A stretch of 64,000 nt of DNA from Eutrigla gurnardus. Its lineage: Eukaryota; Chordata; Actinopteri; Perciformes; Triglidae. Position 1 is the first letter of the stretch; each line of letters starts with the position of its first letter. The notes beneath the pieces were generated by a model. That model saw only the letters and a list, made by a program, of their open reading frames with translations, was not told the DNA's origin and searched no databases. The position numbers and the translations under genes are program-made. Location: positions 3,406,154 to 3,470,153 of the forward strand of contig OY741281.1 of assembly GCA_963514095.1 (NCBI GenBank). Reading direction: 5' to 3'. Below are positions 59,113 to 64,000 of the stretch, piece by piece.

Positions 59113-61924
59113 CCTAGTGCGCTAAGTGCCGGGTTCTTTGCTCATGCGGATGTTTGTGCTCTCCACAGACAGTGGGGGTCCTGACTGTGGCAGAGGCCTT
59201 TGTGTCTGGAGTGTTTCGCTGCGTTGCCTCCAACTCTGCAGGCTCAGACCAGCTCGACCTCCACTTCTACGTCACAGGTGAGGACTCGTCTCCTCGGAGA
59301 CAAAGCACAAAACTCACGGGGCGTTTTCTTCTGCTTCCAAAGTTTAAATAGAGTTGAACTAAAATGCTAAAAATTACCGTGAATCCATTCCTTCGCAATC
59401 TTTTCCACCGCGCCCTTTCACTTCCCAGAAACCTTTTTCTTTTTATAAAAATAACTAGTTTCTGTCTTCTTGATGACATCGGCTTGTTTTAATCACTCAG
59501 TTTCAACATGAAACTAGAACTATATCAGCTGATTCACTTGATGTTTTATCACTTTTGAATGTTGTGCTTATATTTCATCCAAATATCTTAATCCTTCTGT
59601 TCTGATTAGTCAGTAATATCAATAATATTCTCTTTTTCAACTTGAAGTTCATTGATGTTTTCTCTAAAGAACATGTTAGGAACATTGCAGAGCTGACAGG
59701 GTGGAGTATTAAGTATAAGTATTATTATGACATTCATCTTGTGATTTGCTGGCACATCTGCACACACTCCTACACACACACTCCTACACACACACTCCTA
59801 CACACACACACTCATGCACATGACATATATTTGTGTCCTTTTGCTCATTTCGACTTTATTCACATGCAAGCGCTGTGGGGGCCTCACAATGTAGGTGCCG
59901 GGAGACCGAGGGCCCCTAGTGGTCAGACCACTCCTTAATGATTCTTGAAACTGTGTTTTCATTCCTGTATTTTTTTGTTTATATTGTGTTCTTGTGAAGG
60001 TTGAAGAATCTTGTCTTCAGGCCTCTCGAGGAAAAGAGATCTTAACCTCAATGAGACTTATTAAGTAAATACCAGGAACACCTGAAATTACTGAGGGGTA
60101 TGAAGGGCCCTTAGGGTGAGCTTCAGCTTCTGAGGGACCCTGGTGTTCAGTCTTAGGGGTGATTCTTGGAGCCCCCATTGGCGCTTTGAGGTCCTGATGA
60201 GGATCTAGAACCATTCTGTTCATAGTGTTAAATAAATGATTGTTCACGTAGGTTGGAAACGTACGTGCCCCACGTTCACACTGCGCTAATCGTGAGTCAT
60301 GTGAGGTTAGCCTTGGGCCCGGCGTACAGGTAGAGGCTTTCTTATTGTCTGTTTGTGTGCATGAGAGCATGAGGCCGTGATGTGGTGTGTGTGTGTGTGA
60401 GAGCGAAACAGGAACCTGGAGCTCTTATCGTTCCACTTCCCCATACAGCACACTTCCTTGGACTGGCAGGTCCGCTTTATTTCGGGAGGCCTTGGGGTGT
60501 TCGGGAAAGATAAACACTATCTGCCATCAGGAAACTCTTGAGCCGTTTCCACGGGAAGTTTCAAATGGCTAAAGTAAATAAAAAGCCTTTTCACTGTATT
60601 CCACATAGCTGCTCTTACACCACAATAGCCATTCAACATTGTCGCCAAAAAAATAATAATGGGAGGATCGGTTGGATCGGGCTCTCTGCTGGTTTCAGGA
60701 GCTGGACGGGATCCACGGACCCCTGTCGAGAAAAACTCACACCCGTTTTCCTTTCTGCTTCCCCTCAGACGTCCCGGGGGGCTTCAGGGTGAGCCAGAGG
60801 GAGAGGGCGAGAGAGGGCGGGGACCTCCATCTCACCTGCGTGGCCAATAAGTACCTGTACACTGCGTTGTCGTGGCAACGGGTAAACAACAAAGACGACG
60901 CCCAGTCCCAGTCCCGCAGCCCCGCCCCGAGCAGTCAGCAGCTCACATCGGGGGAGTTTTCCAATGTGCTGGTCTTGTTGCTAAGCAACCTAACAGGCGG
61001 AGACTCCGGAGCCTACAGATGCTCCGCCCACCACCTGGTCACCGGACAGACGGCTCACCTGGACACACGGGTGGTGGTCACAAGTGAGTCGCTGCAAACT
61101 TTATCATCATTCCTCCTCGACAACTACTTTTTAGTGTTTTTTTTTTTTTTATCATTTTACAAATGATTAAATTATTATTTTTTTAAAGATCAAGTAATCA
61201 TTAGATATGTTTTTACAATTTTTTATTTTTTATTCTTCTTTTAGATTCTCCTATAAAGACTTAATGAGTGCGCAAAGATTTCTTTGTGTTGCACTTTTCA
61301 AAACAAAAGCGACAAAGCCCTTCATAATAAAAGCATTTAGCAAAAATTATATATATATTTATATAAAAGCAGCAACTTTTAGGAACAAAAAATGCTCATA
61401 ATCATTTGAATATTATAAACAAGATAGACTTGAACTAACATTTTACCAGTACTGAACACTTACTGTTGATATTAAGTGAAAGAAAACTATTTTTTTTTCA
61501 TAAATGCAATTTGAGCTTCTTTTCTTTCTTTTTATTGACTTGACTTTTTTAGATTCAACCAATTTAATTTGAGTAACTCTTCAAAATAGAATATTTCAAT
61601 GCTATTTACATTTCAACCCCAAAATATAACATTTCACTGGTATTGGTATTCAGTTTCACATAATTTTATCGATTCTTTGCTTCCATACAAATTATGTTAT
61701 GAAAGAATTTAAAACTGTCCAACATTGGCTCAATTATTCAAGGGCCTTAAAACACACCTGAGGTTAATATTTACTCCCCCAATGTTGTTAATTTTCATAT
61801 TTCCTAAGTACAATTTTTAATAACTAACTGTGCCTCCTCTCTATTGAACACTCACAGGCTCTGCATGTTTTCTGCAACATAAGTTCCACAAACAAACAAA
61901 TACACACACACACACACACACACA

Positions 61925-61980
<56 letters not shown>

Positions 61981-62735
61981 CACAGAGTTTGGCTGCTTGG
62001 GAATTGGGTCCCCTCGGCTTCCTGGGGCCCCACCCTGCCTTTGCTCTTGCTCTCCTGCTCAGCACCTCTTTCACGTGGGAATGAGCTCTCGTCTGGAGGA
62101 AGAGCACACAATGGTACTTCCCACAATGCCACATTTACAGGCCCCCACACGGGGCCTGAGGAACAATCAGCCAATCAGACACTGTCAGGCCCAAGCCCCC
62201 GCTGGACAATCATCAATTGTTGTCCGGGAGGAAGATAGGGGAAACAACAATCAGTTGCCTTGGTTAAGTGACTTTTCTTCATGTCTTTTACTGCTGTTCT
62301 CTATACAATCAGGGCTCAACACGTCAACTTCCTCCCCTGGGACCCCCACAAGGGAATTACTAGAGAGGCAGGGTGACCACAAAGGGAGAAGTCGGGGAGC
62401 GTAAAGATTTTTTTTAATGGGGTTAAAGAAAATCAGGGAGCAATCTGGTCTAATTATAGAGTGTGAGTATTGTAATGTAATTATGGTGCATGAGAAGGAA
62501 ACTGCATTCAACTCATTGTGTGCACCGATCGGCCAATAACCATGTCCACATGATGTAATACTGCATTGTTGTGGCTTTTTAGAAAGGGGCTTGTGTTTGC
62601 AGGGTCGGGGTCCGAGAACCCGAAGCACAGCTGACTCACCGGCTGAGTCACACTCAAGGCCGCTCTTCTGGAGAAATGTGTCACTACCAGTGCATGATTA
62701 TTGTCCAAAAGTGGCACAGGTCCAGAAAATAAGTC

Positions 62736-62782
<47 letters not shown>

Positions 62783-63098
62783 GAAAAGCCCTGCTTTCAC
62801 TTTGTCACAAATCTATTTGAGTCTATAAATAACTGTAGTCAGTTGTTATAGTTGTAAAAAGAGAATCAAAAGTAAACTATTAATAATGCAGAATTATATC
62901 ATTGTTGTTTATGTGTTTTAGTTTTGTGTAGTTACACATAATCCAGATTATATTAATATGTAATTCATTCTTAATCTACAAAGTATATGTAGTGTTTACA
63001 AATTACATTATTTCCCCAATTAAGTGTATTTGAAGTACAAAAAAAAAACACTGGGATTTGCTTAAACACACACTCAGCACACATACTAACTATCCATG

Positions 63099-63141
<43 letters not shown>

Positions 63142-63506
63142 TCCGTCCAGCTCTGGAGCCTCCAGTGCTGCTGGATTATCTGACAGATTGCACCGTCAAC
63201 GTCAGCAGCTCGGTGGTCCTCGGCTGCCCCTCGGAGGGAATCCCACCCCCGACCATCACATGGTACAAGGATGAACGCGCTCTGTCTCCGGGATCAGGTA
63301 AACAACAACAACAACAAAAAAACACAGAAATGTACTGCGTTCTAGCGTCTAAGAGTTTGTGTCACCATATGCAGGTATTGTGATCTCACCGGAGGACGGG
63401 ACCCTCCACATAGGCCGGATCACAGAGGAGGACCAGGGCCTGTACACCTGCCAGGCCACCAATGAGAGGGGATCTGCAGAGAGCTCTGCCCATATATGGG
63501 TCACCG
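43164..63506 (+). CDS. flt1: Vascular endothelial growth factor receptor 1 (Flt1), extracellular region; gene continues beyond the window
   Basis: Fifteen phase-consistent exons: 43164-43224, 45912-46008, 46569-46774, 48744-48868, 51415-51580, 51667-51803, 52559-52730, 52884-53001, 53095-53264, 53350-53497, 58752-58875, 59169-59277, 60769-61083, 63151-63297, 63375-63506. They give 742 residues: a signal peptide (MNCILVCLLCGLYGAFV) and seven Ig-like domains (about 22-122, 123-220, 220-323, 323-418, 419-545, 546-650, 651-742). Diagnostic matches to FLT1 rather than KDR or FLT4 are LVIPCQVTHPNVTVALVK in Ig2, LVLNCTATGEFNTRV in Ig3, PEVIWLKDG with EEDAGKY in Ig4, and NVSPQIGEKAVS opening Ig5. Flt1 binds VEGF-A, VEGF-B and PlGF mainly through Ig2-3, and its soluble form limits VEGF signalling (family knowledge). 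The last exon ends in phase 1, so the membrane and kinase exons lie to the right. The 58752 exon (RCVC...LQGKKK) is the least conserved but closes the phase. Confidence 0.95.
43225..45911. other. flt1 intron 1
   Basis: AT-rich unique-looking sequence holding a long (TG)n run at 45003-45086 and an 18-bp G run near 45441-45458. Open frames at 44889 and 45259 show no family similarity. Confidence 0.55.
45003..45086. repeat. (TG)n microsatellite
   Basis: A pure TG run of about 84 bp in flt1 intron 1. Confidence 0.95.
46210..46392 (+). mobile_element. Tc1/mariner-type MITE, copy 2
   Basis: Same element and orientation as 8382-8583. Shared blocks include AGACACAATCCTCT, GTTTATTCCT, TTTAAATGCATCA, ATCACTTTTGACCAG and the terminal AAGTTGGAATATTT / ATTCCAACTTTTTGGGC. 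It is about 20 bp shorter than copy 1 through small deletions. It sits in the flt1 intron between exons 2 and 3. Confidence 0.75.
46775..48743. other. flt1 intron 3
   Basis: GC-rich at the 5' end (about 47040-47500, with a G-rich tract near 47150-47180), then AT-rich, with a (CA)n run at 48162-48222. No exon is recognised. Confidence 0.55.
48162..48222. repeat. (CA)n microsatellite
   Basis: A pure CA run of about 60 bp in a flt1 intron. Confidence 0.95.
49880..50480. repeat. Fragments of fish interspersed repeats in flt1 intron 4
   Basis: The sequence contains ATCCATCAAATAGTTGTTGA followed by GATATTTCA, a motif seen repeatedly in teleost dispersed repeats. It also has two related copies of a GATG-GGTTCATCCT-GGACCATGAA module (about 49909-49955 and 50047-50100). 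A further block (GACTTGAAACTAGCGATCAA, then AAACTCATGTTTACAATG) also resembles a common teleost repeat. The family cannot be named without a repeat library. Confidence 0.5.
50496..50606. repeat. (AC)n microsatellite
   Basis: About 55 AC units with one AT interruption, in flt1 intron 4. Confidence 0.95.
51271..51356. repeat. (TATC)n tetranucleotide microsatellite
   Basis: About 21 perfect TATC units end 59 bp before the exon at 51415. Confidence 0.97.
51804..52558. other. flt1 intron between the Ig3 exons
   Basis: AT-rich sequence with no recognised element or exon. Confidence 0.5.
53610..54015 (-). mobile_element. Retroposon fragment (V-SINE/L2-tail-like) with internal minisatellite
   Basis: Flanks contain CACCCTGGACAGGTCTCACA, TTCACTGGCAATTTAGAGGA, TTTGGACTGTGGGAAGAAT and GGGAGAACATGCAAACTCC. 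These resemble the widely dispersed fish retroposon whose sense strand is the reverse complement. The middle is replaced by the tandem array at 53738-53967. Family naming is tentative. Confidence 0.6.
53738..53967. repeat. Minisatellite of CCCAGAGA-A/G-AA units
   Basis: Irregular 10- to 12-bp units CCCAGAGAGAA and CCCAGAGAAAA, with shorter CCCAGAGAA units, lie inside the retroposon fragment. Open frames on both strands (PREPREN, SLGSLWVL) are repeat artefacts. Confidence 0.93.
54201..54538. repeat. Cluster of (TG)n runs
   Basis: Three TG runs (54201-54226, 54336-54376, about 54481-54538) lie within 340 bp of the large flt1 intron. Confidence 0.9.
54834..54932. repeat. (CA)n microsatellite with CCCACA interruptions
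   Basis: A long CA array with several ACCC interruptions at its 5' end. Confidence 0.93.
55000..57497. other. Middle of the 5.2-kb flt1 intron 10
   Basis: GC-rich around 55660-55830, C-rich around 55986-56170 (including CCT repeats), then AT-rich. No coding exon is supported: exons 10 and 11 join in phase across this intron and align with adjoining FLT1 segments. Confidence 0.55.
57498..57601. repeat. (TG)n microsatellite
   Basis: About 50 TG units with one AAG interruption. Confidence 0.95.
57878..57980. repeat. (GATG)n/(GATA)n tetranucleotide microsatellite
   Basis: Three GATG units pass into about 22 GATA units. Confidence 0.97.
59023..59110. repeat. (TG)n microsatellite before the Ig5/Ig6-junction exon of flt1
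   Basis: A pure TG run ends 58 bp before the exon at 59169. Confidence 0.95.
59278..60768. other. flt1 intron before the Ig6 exon
   Basis: It contains a small (CTCCTACACACACA)n patch near 59766-59810 and otherwise unremarkable sequence. No exon is recognised. Confidence 0.5.
61084..61331 (+). other. flt1: Possible alternative 3' end of flt1 by intron retention (soluble-receptor type)
   Basis: If the donor after the Ig6 exon is not used, the frame runs on for about 26 codons (SESLQTLSSFLLDNYFLV...) to TGA at 61164-61166, with AATAAA at 61326-61331. Human sFLT1 is made by readthrough at the equivalent junction. The arrangement is visible; its use is inference. Confidence 0.35.
61901..61978. 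repeat. (CA)n microsatellite
   Basis: A CA run of about 78 bp with one CT interruption, in the flt1 intron 61084-63150. The rest of that intron is AT-rich, then unique. Confidence 0.93.
62738..62780. repeat. (TG)n microsatellite
   Basis: A pure TG run in the flt1 intron before the Ig7 exons. Confidence 0.93.
63101..63140. repeat. (GT)n microsatellite abutting the flt1 Ig7 acceptor
   Basis: The run ends 10 bp before the exon at 63151; only CTCCGTCCAG lies between. Confidence 0.95.
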
Positions 63507-63789
63507 GTACATACCTGGCAACCCGTTGTCACTTTCCTGCCTTTGATACGTGCCAAATATGGGCATGTCTGCATGTCAATTGTTCCCAGCTCTGTAAATA
63601 GATGTATAGTCTGGATTTTACAGACACGGAGTTCAGTGTATCTTTGTTTTTACGGATGTAGTAATAATACACAGAGACGTGTCAATTCTATTAACGGGAG
63701 ATATGTTTATCAATCGCTGAGTAAACACGGATCAAAGAAGACCTGAGCAGAATCCCACACTCCTTTTGTCCTTCATTCTCTCTCTCTGT

Positions 63790-63903
<114 letters not shown>

Positions 63904-63966
63904 ATACATCCGGTGGTGGAGAGACAGGCCCCATGTGGTTCTGCTCCATCATTCCCTGGCAGAAGT

Positions 63967-64000
<34 letters not shown>

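Overview
The window is a piece of a ray-finned (teleost, probably percomorph) fish nuclear chromosome. The genes are intron-rich with canonical GT-AG junctions. Introns are mostly short. The non-coding DNA is full of long CA/TG dinucleotide runs and tetranucleotide arrays, and fish-type interspersed repeats are present. All seven recognisable protein-coding genes lie on the + strand. I assembled each from exons by hand, checking that the reading phase closes across every junction. There is no sign of bacterial, plasmid, phage or CRISPR sequence.

Layout: (1) the 3' half of abhd10 (268-1642, cut by the left edge), a mitochondrial serine hydrolase; (2) tagln3 (4171-5610), a calponin-family actin-binding protein; (3) c1qtnf9 (7477-9471), a secreted collagen/C1q adipokine; (4) spata13/Asef2 (10530-23721), a Rho-family GEF with SH3-DH-PH modules; (5) tmprss7/matriptase-3 (24608-31398), a type II transmembrane serine protease; (6) a second matriptase-family protease resembling ST14 (32082-40878) directly downstream; (7) the extracellular part of flt1/VEGFR1 (43164-63506), running off the right edge before its transmembrane and kinase exons.

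The genes do not form one pathway. The order interleaves loci that in human lie on 3q13.2 (ABHD10, TAGLN3, TMPRSS7) with loci on 13q12 (C1QTNF9, SPATA13, FLT1), with the ST14-like gene in addition.

The points most worth following are: the tandem pair of membrane proteases; two intronic minisatellites inside the ST14-like gene (one an array of about 50-60 RUNX-like motifs, the other with a recent ~235-bp higher-order duplication and a 3' splice site apparently built from its own repeat unit); paired loss of a CUB-domain disulfide and erosion of SEA and LDLa motifs in the ST14-like protein; a possible soluble-Flt1 readthrough end in the intron after the Ig6 exon; a 64-bp direct duplication upstream of flt1; two copies of a Tc1-type MITE; an hAT-like MITE; and a minisatellite expanded from inside a retroposon.
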